A program made the position numbers and the translations under genes. From an uncultured Neomegalonema sp. (GTDB lineage Bacteria > Pseudomonadota > Alphaproteobacteria > Rhodobacterales > Rhodobacteraceae), in contig CALHLW010000017.1 in the NCBI GenBank assembly GCA_938034615.1, positions 1 through 50,153 of the forward strand: 50,153 bases of DNA. Reading direction: 5' to 3'. Under the pieces are notes generated by a model. It did no database searches. It worked only from the letters and a program-made list of their open reading frames with translations, and was not told the origin of the DNA. How positions within the stretch are numbered: the stretch's first letter is position 1; every line of letters starts with the position of its first letter. Positions 33,634 through 43,504 of the stretch are shown piece by piece.

Positions 33634-36600
33634 ACTCTTCGGACCCGAGTTCCGCCTCAATCTCAAACTGGTCGAATACCTCGATCTCCACAAGGCCGGA
33701 GGTCTGGCCGGTCTGGAGGTTCTGCTTCGCTCCGACGAAGACCTCGTCGCGCAGGTATTTGCCGGTGATGATGCTTGTCCCGCCATCTATATCCGATTCC
33801 GTGCGGAGAACATCGACGCCTACGGCATCGCGCACCGAGTCGATGACGCCTGCCTTGCCGCTGAGCAGCGTTGCCACCCCGGCGGCCAGTTGCGCCGCCT
33901 CCAACGCGGTCAGCGATTGTTGCGAGCGTCCGAACAACAGGCGTGGCAGCACCTCCCCCTCGGGAAGGGCCGGGGTCGAACCGAATTCGAGGCCGATATC
34001 TGGCACCGTGCCCTTTACCTCGATCCAGCCGGTGATGTCGTTCGCTTCGCGTTGCAGGCGCACCTGCACGAAGGGCGAGGTGTCTCCTGTGAAGCGCACG
34101 GTGCCGATGGCCAACTCGAACTGCTTGCCGAGGAAACTGAACACGCCGCGCCGTTTGGATATTTCGCCCCGGATGCGTGGGTTCGAGGCGGTGCCCTTCA
34201 CGTCGAGTTGTCCGCCCCATTCGGAATCCAGACCCCTGCCCCGCACGAAGGCGCGGTTGGGGATGGAAAGCGAGACATCGAGGAGGATCTTGCGGCTGGC
34301 TTCGTCCTCAACAGCGGGGGGAATGTAGAGTGGGGCGCTCTTGCCGACCGGGATCGCATCAACGACCGTCAGGCTGCCCCCGAAGTTTCCGATCAGGCGG
34401 ACCTCGACGAAGTCGGTGCGGAAATCGCCTTTCACGCTGATGTCACGTCCGACCGATACCGCCGTGGCATCGCCCGACAGAACCGCGGTGGCATCATCGC
34501 GGCGCACGAGAGCGGCATTGTTGAGCGACAGGCGCGTATCGAGCGTGCTCGACGCGACGACATAGCTACCGCTCGCGGCGACCGTGCCCTGAACGCCGTC
34601 ATTGGCGCTCAGATCGAAGACGGCGCGTCCGTCCTGCGTGAAATCGGCTTTCGCGTTAAGGTTGGTCAGCAGCGTGCCGAACTCGATATTGGAATAACGC
34701 CCGTCGGTCAGGACCGCGCCGCCCGACATCATCGGAGCGTTGAGCGTGCCGGTCGCGCGCCCGTTGATGACCACGGGACCGCTGAGGATATGGTCGGGCA
34801 GGGGCACGAAGGCCCAGATTTCCCCGACATCGCCCTGCCAGTCCACCTGCGCCGAGAAGGGAGCGGATTGGTTAGGGATGGGCAGCGGCGATCCTGCAAC
34901 GGACATCAGCGGGATGCGGGCGCTGGCCGTGAGAGGCTGTACCAGTTCAGCGCCGTTCAGTTCTGCCATGACGTTCAGCGCAGTGCCGTCCATTGTGCCA
35001 TTCGCGGTGACCGTGAACGGATCGTCGATCTGTGCGCCGTTCAACCGCAGAGCCGAGGCATTGAGCGCAAATGTGCCGCGCACACCGCCGCGCGTATCCA
35101 CATCGACCGAGCCATCGAGGCGGCCCGAGCGGATTACGTCGACGCCCGACAGAGCCGCCAGAGCCAGTGGGAAGTTGCGGATCTTCAGATCGGCGACGAG
35201 GCCCGATTGCGTATATTCGACGCCGCCGCGCACTTCGCCGTCTTCGGCGCGCAGATCGAGATTGCGGATGCGAAAGCCGCCGGGGACGATCTCTTCGGCG
35301 ATCAGCGGTTCGATGATGCTCGCCTGTCGCCCGTCATAGACGAGGGCCAGCCGTGTGACCGTCGCCGAGCGTGGCGGATTGACGAGATTGAGCCGGGCGA
35401 CCGTTTCAATCCGGTCGGAGCCAAGTGCGCCGCCCCGTGCGGTGACCGTCGTGTCGAGGGCCGAGAATGATCCCTTTGCCGTGACGTCGATCCCCGTGAC
35501 GGGGAAACCCGCGAGTTTGCCGTCGATCCCGCTGGCCGTCGCATCGATGTAGGGATTGGTGCCGAGGGCGTCGTAAGCCTGCCCCTTCGCGTAGAAGGAG
35601 GTGAACAGGACGGTCGGGCTGGCCTGTGGGCCATAGCGGAAATTCATTCCTGTCACGTCGAAGAAGGCGTTCTGTTTGCCTTGGTCGCCGTTCAGATTGA
35701 TCGTGCCGTCCACGCGACCGGCAATATCCTGCCCGATGAACGCGCCGATTTGGCCGAGGTCGGAGGCCGCAAGTGTGGCCGAGCCTTCCAGCACGCCGTT
35801 GGGGCCGGTGCGGAAGCTGCCGTTCAGCCCGACGCCGAGACCGTTTACGGCTACTTCCTCAACCCTCACCATGCCGCCGGTCAGGTCGAACCGTGCTTTC
35901 GCGGTCAGCGGCCCGAGGTCTGTCTCGGCATTGAGCGCGACCGACCCTGCCGGGCCGCTGGTTAGGCGCTGGAGGTCATAGAAGGCGGCGACGGTGGTGA
36001 TGCGATAGGTGTCGTAGACGATGTTCTGACCGGTGAGGCGTCCGCTGGTGGTCGGGTCGGTCAGCGCGCCGCTGACCCGTCCGCGTATGCGTGCGGTCCC
36101 CGCCAGTGTCTTCCCTGCTAGGGGCTGGGCAATCGAGAGATCGCGGGCGTCGACGTAGTATTTCACGTCGAGCAGCTTGTTGCCGAGATCGACATCGCCG
36201 AAAGCGCTGACACTCGCATTGGCAGTCGTCACGCGCGTGTCGGTCAAGCGAAGAAGCTGGCGCGTGGGGTCGAAGACGCCTTCGGCGTTTATGCTGATCG
36301 TTTCGCCGAGCAGGTATTCGATCTGCGGGTTATTCAGGCGCGGCTGATTCAGGCTGCCCGTGAGGGTAAAGGGCAGGTAGCCGGGCGCATCTGAAGGCAT
36401 CTTGAGGTCGAGCGACAGGCCCGCGAGGCTGTAGCCGTCGTAATAGAGACCGCCGCCTTGGGCCTGCATGTTCACGATGGGAGCCTTGAATGCCCCCCTC
36501 GCACTGCCAGACGTCCGCAGTGCTCCGCCCATTGGTTTGCCGACGATACCGCTCAGAGGTGACAGATCCGATGCATCGAGCGTGAAGTTCACGTCGAGCA

Positions 36601-39600
36601 TCTGCGCCTTGAGGTCCACCAGACCACTCGCGGCGACTGTGGCGAAGCGCGCTTGTGCTGTCAGGCTGTCGAGGCGCAGTCGTTGGTTAGTAAGATCGAA
36701 GCCGCCCTTGCCCGCAATCGATACGCCGCCTTCGAGGGCGAAATCGAGCGAGGAGTCGCCTGTGGTGATGCCCGCTGCCGTCGCGTCGATATCGAAGGGG
36801 CCAAAGCCCTCCGGCACGGCGGCGAAGCTGGCTTTGCCGGTGAGGGAGGCGATGGAATACTGGGCGTAGCGGAGGCTGCGGCCTTTGAGCGTGGTGGCGA
36901 CGGAGGGTGCGGAGAAGGGGCCGGAAACCCGGCCTCCGGCTGCCAGCGATCCGGCGATATCGGTTCCGACGAGGCCCGACAGCGAGGCGACTTCGCCTGC
37001 ATCGACATTGAAGCCGATATCGAGGCTTTTAGCGGCAAGATCGACCACGCCTTCGGCGCTGACCTGCCCGATGGCCGAGTTGACGGTTGCTTCGGCTAGG
37101 GTCAGACGCTTCGCTGTCTGGTCGAAGCCGCCTTGCGCGTTCACGCGCACCTCGCCGCCCAAGGCCTGATCGAGGGCCGGGTCGCCTGTGCCGATGCCTG
37201 CCGCCGTCAGGGCCGCTGTGAAGGGCATCACGCCGTTTTGCGCGGCGTCCATCCCGACCGAGCCGCTGATGCGACCGATGGTGTAACTTTGATAGCGGAT
37301 GGCGGTTCCGGCGATATCGGCATTCACGCGGGGGATGACGAACGGGCCGGTGGCTTTGCCGCGCATTGTGATCGTGCCGCCGAGGTCTGCGCCCGCGAGC
37401 GGGCCGAAGGCGGAGAGGTTTCCGGCTTCAACGTCGAAGCCGATATCGAGTTGCTTGACGGTCAGATCGATACTGCCGCTTGCGGCGACCGTGGCCGAAT
37501 CCGTGACGAGGGCGGCGCGGTCGAGGCGGATGCGCTGTTGGGCGATGTCCACGGCCCCCGCCGCGTCGATATCGATGCGCGCACCAAAGGCCGCTTCCAA
37601 CGAGGGGTCGCCGAGCGACAGCCCTTCGCCTTCCATATCGACCGTGAAGGGTGCGTAGCCGTCCTGTGGCAGACCGAGCGAGATCGCGCCGTCCAGAATC
37701 CGCGCTCCATACGCATCAAAACCAAGGTCGCGCCCTGCAAGATTTGCGTCGATGGCGGGCAGATTGAACGGCCCCCGCGCTGTGCCGCGCAGGGCGACCG
37801 AGCCGCGTACCGGTGCACCGACAAGGGTGCTGACCGGTGCCAGATCGGCGGCGGTCAGGTCGAAAGCGACATCGAGCGTCTGGGCCTTGAGGTCGATGGC
37901 CCCTTGGGCGTTCGCTTGGGCGAAGGCCGCATCGAAGCGGGCGGAGTCGAGGGTGACGATCTGATCGTCCTGATCGAAGGTGCCGGTCGTATCGATCCGC
38001 ACGGTTTCGCCGATGGTCGCGTCGAGCGCCGCATCGCCTGTTGCGATGCCGCTCGCCGCCACTTCGATATCGAAGGGCAGGGCGCCGTTCACGGCGTTGC
38101 CCACATCGACATCGCCGGTCAGGCGGGCAATGGAATACTGTTGATAGCGGACGGACTGCCCGTCGATGGTCGCGTTCACCATGGGGATGACGAAGGCACC
38201 GCGCGCGGTGCCGTTCATTGCCAGCGATCCGGCGATATCGGCGTTGGCGATGGGGCCGAAGGCTGCGAGCCGCTCGGCATCAAGGTCGAAGGCGATGTCG
38301 AGGGTCTTCGCCGCCAGATCGACCGTGCCGCTGGCGTTTGCCGTGGCGAATTCCGCGTCGAGCGCGGCGGTATCGAGGCGCAGGGTGTTGGCTTCGCGGT
38401 CGAAGGCCCCGCGTGCCTTGACGCTGACGCTTTCGCCCAAGGTGGCGTCAAGCGCCGGGTCGCCGGTGCCGATACCGCTGGCCGTCAGGTCCACGTCGAA
38501 CGGCAGGACGCTGCCCTTGCCTGTTCCCATATCCGCGCGCCCGTCGAGACGTGCGATGCTGTAGCGGTCATAGACGATATCGCGCGCCGCAAGTCGTGCA
38601 TCGACTGCTGGCAGGGAGAATGGTCCCTTCGCCGTGCCGTTCAGCGCGACCGACCCGGCAATGCCGGTATCGAGCAGAGGCTCCAGCGCCGCCAGCCGCC
38701 GTGCATCGAGATCGAAGGCCACATCGAGTTTCTGTGCGCCGAGATCGACGGTGCCGCTGGCCTTGGCCGTGGCAAACCCGGAATCGAGCGTTGCTGCATC
38801 CAGCCGGATGATGTTCTTCACCCGGTCGAAGCCACCGTCCGCATCGACCGTCACGCTGCCGCCGATGACTTCGTCGAGTTTCGGATCACCCGTGCGGATG
38901 CCCTGTGCCTTCACGTCGATATCGAAGGGTGCGAAGCCTTTCGTGGCGCTCTCCATCGAGACGGTGCCGTCGAGGGAAGCGACGCGATAGGTGCCGTAGC
39001 GCAGGGTCTTGCCGTCCACGGTTGCATTGACGGATGGCAGGGAAAACGGTCCTTTTGCCGTGCCTTTTGCAGCTACCGCGCCGCCCATATCCGCGCCGAC
39101 GAGGGGGCCGAAGACGGCCAGATCATCCGCATCCACGTCGAAACGCACGTCCAGCGTCTTGGCTTTCAGATTGACAGTGCCGCCGAGATCGGCGGTCGCG
39201 GCATCGGTGATGAGGTTTGCGCGGTCGAGGCGGAGTCTTTGACGTGCTTGATCGAAGGCTCCCGCTGCGTCGATCTTCACGCCGCCTTTGACGGCCTCGT
39301 CCAGCTTCGGATCGCCAAGCGACAGGCCGGTGGCGTTCACGTCGATATCGAAGGGCGCATAGCCGTCTTTTGGTTGGTCGAGCGCGATGGTTCCGTCGAT
39401 GTTGCCCACTTTATAGGTGTCGTAGGTCAGGCTCTTGCCCGCCAGTTTCACGTTGAGCTTCGGCGTGGCGAAGCCCCCCGCCGCCGTGCCGCGCGCGTTC
39501 ACGGTTCCGGCCAGTGGCACTTCGGCCAGAGGCTCGAAAGCGGAGAGGTCAGCCGCCTCCAGATCGAAGGCCACGTCCAGTGTCTTGCTCGCGATATCCA

Positions 39601-42600
39601 CATCGCCCGACAGGCTCGCGCTCGTGCCCGCCGCGCGCAGGGTCGCGGAATCCACGCGCACCCGCTGCTTCGACTGGTCGAACCCGCCCTTGGCGCGGAT
39701 GGTCGCGGGGCCGTCCAGCAGATCGTCGAGCGCCTCATCGCCCGTCGCGATGCCGGTCGCCTCCACATCGATATTGAACGGCGCGTAGCCGGATTCCGCC
39801 TGCTGAACGTCGATCTTGCCGTCGATGGCAGCGACGGAATACGTGTCGTAGCGCAGCTTCTTGCCACTCAGCGTCACGTCGATTTCAGGGGTCGGCAGGC
39901 TACCCTTTGCTGTTCCCTTGGCATCGATGCTGCCGCCCAGTGGCACGCCGACGAACGCCTCGAACGGTGACAGGTCTTCGGCGGCAATATCGAACGCAAT
40001 ATCGACGGCCTTGCCCGGAATATCGATTGAGCCGTTCAGCGCGAGATCGGCCCCCGCGGCCTTCATGGCGGCGCTTTCGATGCGGATTTTCTGTGCTGAC
40101 TGGTTGAATGCGCCCGTGGCTTTAATGGTCGCGGCTCCGGCGAGCAGGCCGTCGAGATTGGCATCGCCCGTCTTGACGTCCCGCGCGACGACATCAATGG
40201 CGAAGGGCGCAAAGCCTTCCGGTGATTGCTCGACAGCGATATCCCCGATGATCGAGCCGATGGAATAGGTGTCGTAGCGCAGTTTCTTGCCACTCAGCGT
40301 CACGTCGATTTCAGGAGTTGGCAGGCTGCCCTTCGCGGTTCCCTTGGCATCCACGCTGCCGCCCAACGGTACACCGACGAAGGCTTCGAACGGTGACAGG
40401 TCTTCGGCGGCGATATCGAAGGCCAGATCGACGGATTCGCCCGGAATATCGACCGAGCCATTCACGACAAGATCGGCTCCGGCGGCCTTCACGGCGGCGC
40501 TTTCGATGCGGATTTGCTGCGCCGACTGGTTGAACTCGCCCGTGGCTTTCACCGTGGACGCCCCGGCGAGCAGGCCATCGAGATCGGCATCGCCGGTCTT
40601 TATGTCCCGCGCTTCGATGTTCACGTCGAAGGGCGCGAAGCCGCTCGGGGATTGCTCGATATCGATGTCGCCCTTGATCGAGCCGACAGAATAGGTGTCA
40701 TAGCGCAGCCCCGCGCCATCGACATTGGCCTTCACTTCCGGGGCCGTGAAGCTGCCCGAAGCGGTGCCCTTGGCGGTGATCGCTCCGGCGACTTTCTTGC
40801 CGAGCACGCCTTCGAGACCGTCCAGTTTCCCGGCTTCGACGTCGAAGGTGAGGTCCAGCAACCGTGTGCCGAGATCGACACTTCCTTCGGCCTTGGCCTT
40901 CATCGTGGCCAGATCGGCGTCGAGGTAGTCGAGCGCGATAGCGGGGCCTTCGCGGTTCAGCGTCCCCTTTGCCCTGAGGGTCGGGTTTTCGCCGATCAGG
41001 GCATCGAGATCGGGATCGCCGGTCTTGGGATTCGTGGCGGTCACATCGACGCGGAAGGGCGTTGCCCCCTCTTCGCCGGACTGGGTTTCGATGTCGATAT
41101 CGGCGGCGTCGAGCGAATAGATGTCATAGCGCAGGTCGCGCGCTTTGCCCTTGGCCGTCACAAAGGGCAGGGTGAAGGGGCCTTTTGCGCTGCCCGCGAT
41201 ATCGATGGACCCTGCCAGCGGCTTGCCGACCAGTGTCTCGAACCCGCTCAGATCACCCGCATTCAGATCATAGGTTATGTCGAGGGTCTGTTTCTTCAGA
41301 TGAATATCGCCCGCCAGCGACACATCGGCATCGGCGAGGTCGATCTCGGTTTTCGACAGGCTCAAAAGTCCCGTGGCGGTATCGTAAAGGCCGTCCGCTT
41401 CGATGACGGGATCATCGCCGACCACCCGGTCGAGGTCTTCGTCGCCGGTCTTCACACCGTCGAGTTCAGCGGTCAGGGAGAAGGGGGCGCGGCGGTCCTT
41501 TCGGTATTGCACGCGAGCGTCGATCTCTGCGCTGTCGGCGCTGTAGTCTTCAAATCCAAAATCGCTCGCGGTAGCGTTCACGGCGACCTGTGGTTCGGAG
41601 AGGCTGCCCCTGAGAGTCGCCTTGCCCTGCGCCGCGCCGATCTCCGCCGGTTCGATGAGCGCCGTCACCGCCGCCGCATCGCGCAGGTCGAAATCCACTT
41701 CCAGATCGACGGTATCATTGGGAACCGAGATCGTGCCGGTGGCTTCCGCGCGCAGCACGTCGCTTTCCAGCAACCCGCGCTCGATCTGGATGACGTTCTC
41801 GCCATTATTCGAGAGCAGCACGTCGAGGACGGCCTCCTCGCCCAATGCCGCCGCGATATCGTCATCGGTGGAGGATAGGTCGGCCATCTTCGCGGTCAGG
41901 GACAGGCTGTCGAGCGTGCCGCCCTGCAAGCCCGCCAGTTTGAAGTCGAGAGCCGCGCGCCCATCGATGGGCAGGCCCGCCGCGCGGAAGAATGGCCCAA
42001 GCTCGCGCGCTTCGCCCGCCAGATCAGCGTCCAGCTCGCCCAAATCAATATTATAGGTCGCGTCGCCGTCCAGTTGCACCGACTTCGCATCGACCTTGAG
42101 CGTATCGAGCGCGATGACGCTCGCGATGCCGTCGAACTGGCCCTTGCCGCTGAAGCTGGGGTTCGCGCCGAGGGCGTCCTGTATGCTCGCATCGGTGAGT
42201 TCGAGGCCCTTGGCGCTAGCTTCAAAATCGAAGCCTTGCTGCTTGCCCACTTCGCCGATTTCGCCGTCAATGGGCCGGGAATCGATCTTGAGGCGGATCG
42301 TTTCCGCCTTGCCGAAGGCAGCATCCAGCCCGCCGACTGTGGCATCCACATCCAGCTTCGGGGCGGTCAGCTTGCCGGTGGCCTGTGCCGTGCCAACCAG
42401 TTCCGTAACGCTGGCCGGGGCGATGATCTGGTTGAAGGACGCGACATCCTTGGCTTCCCAGTCGATGGCTATGTCGATGGCATTTCCGCCGGTATCGACG
42501 ATCCCCTCGCCCGATAATTCGAATGCATCGCTGTCGATATCGAGGCTTTTTAGACTGTAGGTACCCTTCTCGGTTTCCTCGAAATCCACGTCGATCTTTG

Positions 42601-43504
42601 CGGCCTCGCCAATCGCGCGTTTCCAGTCGGCGCTGGTTTCCTCGCCCGGTTCCACCGTGCCGTTGAACCTGGCTGTGATCAGCCCGTCCCAGCTTGCCAC
42701 GCCCTTGCCCTTGGCGACGCCGATCTGGCCGATATCGGCGAAGAGTTCGAAGGGCAGGTTTTCGGGGGTGCCTTTTGCCGAAAGATCGAGTTCGAGGGCC
42801 TGATCGGGGGGCAGGCTGCCCATCTGAGCGACGAGACCGCCGGGTTCTTCGGTCGCCTTCAGGTCGAAGGCGATATCCAGATCGTCAAAATCGATCTTCG
42901 ATATCAACGTGATACGGTCGCCCGGTCGGTCGGTGCGCTGTATCGTCAGCTTGGCATCCTGAACGTCGCCGATATCCCGGAAAGCGCCTTCGACCGTTGC
43001 TTCGAGGTCTTGCGGCAGCAATCCGCCCTCGATCCGCAGCCGGTCGATCTTCAGCACGTCGATCGAAATCGGCACCGGCGGGCGTGGCCATGCAAGGGCG
43101 ACGGGCGGTGCTTCTTCGGCGGGAGGGTCTCCGCGCCCGATAGGTGCGCGCAGGATCGTGATTTGCTCGGCGCTGAGGGTATCGAACGTAAATCGACCGC
43201 GGAGCAGCGCGGTCGGCGACCAGTCCACCAGCAGATTGGACGCATCGAACCAGATTCCGTCGCTGTCCTTGATCTGCAGGGTCGAGATGAGCGCGAAACC
43301 GTCTTCGGGTTTCGTGACCTCCCCGAGGATAATCTCGAACTCGCCGGGGGCATTGACCTGTTTGACCGCTAACTGGAGCAGGTCGTTCCATGCTTTTTTG
43401 GTATCCCAGAACGCATGGGCGGGGGCGGGGGCGAAGGCGAGGGTGGCCCCGAGGGCCATGGCAGTCAGGCCCTTGCGGGCGCGCGTCATTACTTTGCGGA
43501 TCAT
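33599..43504 (-). CDS. tamB: Translocation and assembly module protein TamB, expanded by 14 internal repeats
   Basis: A 3301-residue AsmA/TamB-superfamily protein of the envelope. These proteins form long hydrophobic beta-grooves between the inner and outer membranes that move phospholipids and help assemble outer-membrane proteins. The C-terminal about 400 residues are the classical TamB (DUF490) domain: EGEVLPRLLFGRSQQSL, GGTSIITGKYL, DEVFVGAKQNL and the terminal VGWQIEW. The middle (about residues 650-2500) is built from 14 copies of a 142-residue module (motifs LRYDTYS, APFDIDV, TGDxxLD, GTAKGPF). Without 13 of these the protein would be about 1455 residues, close to a normal TamB. The N-terminus looks like a cleavable Sec signal (ATLAFAPAPAHA then FWDTK), not the usual inner-membrane anchor. 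ATG 43504 overlaps the tamA stop by one base (TGATG). Confidence 0.93.
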   Translation of the reverse strand: MIRKVMTRARKGLTAMALGATLAFAPAPAHAFWDTKKAWNDLLQLAVKQVNAPGEFEIILGEVTKPEDGFALISTLQIKDSDGIWFDASNLLVDWSPTALLRGRFTFDTLSAEQITILRAPIGRGDPPAEEAPPVALAWPRPPVPISIDVLKIDRLRIEGGLLPQDLEATVEGAFRDIGDVQDAKLTIQRTDRPGDRITLISKIDFDDLDIAFDLKATEEPGGLVAQMGSLPPDQALELDLSAKGTPENLPFELFADIGQIGVAKGKGVASWDGLITARFNGTVEPGEETSADWKRAIGEAAKIDVDFEETEKGTYSLKSLDIDSDAFELSGEGIVDTGGNAIDIAIDWEAKDVASFNQIIAPASVTELVGTAQATGKLTAPKLDVDATVGGLDAAFGKAETIRLKIDSRPIDGEIGEVGKQQGFDFEASAKGLELTDASIQDALGANPSFSGKGQFDGIASVIALDTLKVDAKSVQLDGDATYNIDLGELDADLAGEARELGPFFRAAGLPIDGRAALDFKLAGLQGGTLDSLSLTAKMADLSSTDDDIAAALGEEAVLDVLLSNNGENVIQIERGLLESDVLRAEATGTISVPNDTVDLEVDFDLRDAAAVTALIEPAEIGAAQGKATLRGSLSEPQVAVNATASDFGFEDYSADSAEIDARVQYRKDRRAPFSLTAELDGVKTGDEDLDRVVGDDPVIEADGLYDTATGLLSLSKTEIDLADADVSLAGDIHLKKQTLDITYDLNAGDLSGFETLVGKPLAGSIDIAGSAKGPFTLPFVTAKGKARDLRYDIYSLDAADIDIETQSGEEGATPFRVDVTATNPKTGDPDLDALIGENPTLRAKGTLNREGPAIALDYLDADLATMKAKAEGSVDLGTRLLDLTFDVEAGKLDGLEGVLGKKVAGAITAKGTASGSFTAPEVKANVDGAGLRYDTYSVGSIKGDIDIEQSPSGFAPFDVNIEARDIKTGDADLDGLLAGASTVKATGEFNQSAQQIRIESAAVKAAGADLVVNGSVDIPGESVDLAFDIAAEDLSPFEAFVGVPLGGSVDAKGTAKGSLPTPEIDVTLSGKKLRYDTYSIGSIIGDIAVEQSPEGFAPFAIDVVARDVKTGDANLDGLLAGAATIKATGAFNQSAQKIRIESAAMKAAGADLALNGSIDIPGKAVDIAFDIAAEDLSPFEAFVGVPLGGSIDAKGTAKGSLPTPEIDVTLSGKKLRYDTYSVAAIDGKIDVQQAESGYAPFNIDVEATGIATGDEALDDLLDGPATIRAKGGFDQSKQRVRVDSATLRAAGTSASLSGDVDIASKTLDVAFDLEAADLSAFEPLAEVPLAGTVNARGTAAGGFATPKLNVKLAGKSLTYDTYKVGNIDGTIALDQPKDGYAPFDIDVNATGLSLGDPKLDEAVKGGVKIDAAGAFDQARQRLRLDRANLITDAATADLGGTVNLKAKTLDVRFDVDADDLAVFGPLVGADMGGAVAAKGTAKGPFSLPSVNATVDGKTLRYGTYRVASLDGTVSMESATKGFAPFDIDVKAQGIRTGDPKLDEVIGGSVTVDADGGFDRVKNIIRLDAATLDSGFATAKASGTVDLGAQKLDVAFDLDARRLAALEPLLDTGIAGSVALNGTAKGPFSLPAVDARLAARDIVYDRYSIARLDGRADMGTGKGSVLPFDVDLTASGIGTGDPALDATLGESVSVKARGAFDREANTLRLDTAALDAEFATANASGTVDLAAKTLDIAFDLDAERLAAFGPIANADIAGSLAMNGTARGAFVIPMVNATIDGQSVRYQQYSIARLTGDVDVGNAVNGALPFDIEVAASGIATGDAALDATIGETVRIDTTGTFDQDDQIVTLDSARFDAAFAQANAQGAIDLKAQTLDVAFDLTAADLAPVSTLVGAPVRGSVALRGTARGPFNLPAIDANLAGRDLGFDAYGARILDGAISLGLPQDGYAPFTVDMEGEGLSLGDPSLEAAFGARIDIDAAGAVDIAQQRIRLDRAALVTDSATVAASGSIDLTVKQLDIGFDVEAGNLSAFGPLAGADLGGTITMRGKATGPFVIPRVNADIAGTAIRYQSYTIGRISGSVGMDAAQNGVMPFTAALTAAGIGTGDPALDQALGGEVRVNAQGGFDQTAKRLTLAEATVNSAIGQVSAEGVVDLAAKSLDIGFNVDAGEVASLSGLVGTDIAGSLAAGGRVSGPFSAPSVATTLKGRSLRYAQYSIASLTGKASFAAVPEGFGPFDIDATAAGITTGDSSLDFALEGGVSIAGKGGFDLTNQRLRLDSLTAQARFATVAASGLVDLKAQMLDVNFTLDASDLSPLSGIVGKPMGGALRTSGSARGAFKAPIVNMQAQGGGLYYDGYSLAGLSLDLKMPSDAPGYLPFTLTGSLNQPRLNNPQIEYLLGETISINAEGVFDPTRQLLRLTDTRVTTANASVSAFGDVDLGNKLLDVKYYVDARDLSIAQPLAGKTLAGTARIRGRVSGALTDPTTSGRLTGQNIVYDTYRITTVAAFYDLQRLTSGPAGSVALNAETDLGPLTAKARFDLTGGMVRVEEVAVNGLGVGLNGSFRTGPNGVLEGSATLAASDLGQIGAFIGQDIAGRVDGTINLNGDQGKQNAFFDVTGMNFRYGPQASPTVLFTSFYAKGQAYDALGTNPYIDATASGIDGKLAGFPVTGIDVTAKGSFSALDTTVTARGGALGSDRIETVARLNLVNPPRSATVTRLALVYDGRQASIIEPLIAEEIVPGGFRIRNLDLRAEDGEVRGGVEYTQSGLVADLKIRNFPLALAALSGVDVIRSGRLDGSVDVDTRGGVRGTFALNASALRLNGAQIDDPFTVTANGTMDGTALNVMAELNGAELVQPLTASARIPLMSVAGSPLPIPNQSAPFSAQVDWQGDVGEIWAFVPLPDHILSGPVVINGRATGTLNAPMMSGGAVLTDGRYSNIEFGTLLTNLNAKADFTQDGRAVFDLSANDGVQGTVAASGSYVVASSTLDTRLSLNNAALVRRDDATAVLSGDATAVSVGRDISVKGDFRTDFVEVRLIGNFGGSLTVVDAIPVGKSAPLYIPPAVEDEASRKILLDVSLSIPNRAFVRGRGLDSEWGGQLDVKGTASNPRIRGEISKRRGVFSFLGKQFELAIGTVRFTGDTSPFVQVRLQREANDITGWIEVKGTVPDIGLEFGSTPALPEGEVLPRLLFGRSQQSLTALEAAQLAAGVATLLSGKAGVIDSVRDAVGVDVLRTESDIDGGTSIITGKYLRDEVFVGAKQNLQTGQTSGLVEIEVFDQFEIEAELGSEESKGSVGWQIEW
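36016..41554 (-). repeat. Tandem 426-bp (142-residue) coding repeat inside tamB
   Basis: The aromatic codon that opens each RYxxY motif ends at 41554, 41128, 40702, 40276, 39850, 39424, 38998, 38572, 38146, 37720, 37294, 36868, 36442 and 36016. Every interval is exactly 426 bp, so 14 units carry no net insertion or deletion between anchors. Each unit contains, in order, an RYDTYS-like strand, an APF(D/N)ID strand, ATGIxTGDxxLDxL, a GxFDQxxQxxRLDxA stretch, SGxVDLxAKxLDVAFDLxAxDL, and a PLxGxVxAxGTAKGPF turn. Outer copies are diverged and central copies more alike. Confidence 0.93.
39851..40702 (-). repeat. Most similar adjacent pair of tamB repeat units
   Basis: The two neighbouring 426-bp units 39851-40276 and 40277-40702 are strongly alike at the DNA level, including long identical runs such as those around 39856-39890 and 40282-40316. 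At the protein level they differ by scattered single residues. This is what a more recent duplication or ongoing gene conversion within the array would leave. Confidence 0.75.

Noticed and set aside
37133-39970. Long plus-strand open frame of 945 codons
   Set aside because: It lies wholly antisense to tamB, and its length follows from GC bias and the in-phase 426-bp repeat. It has no recognisable domain.
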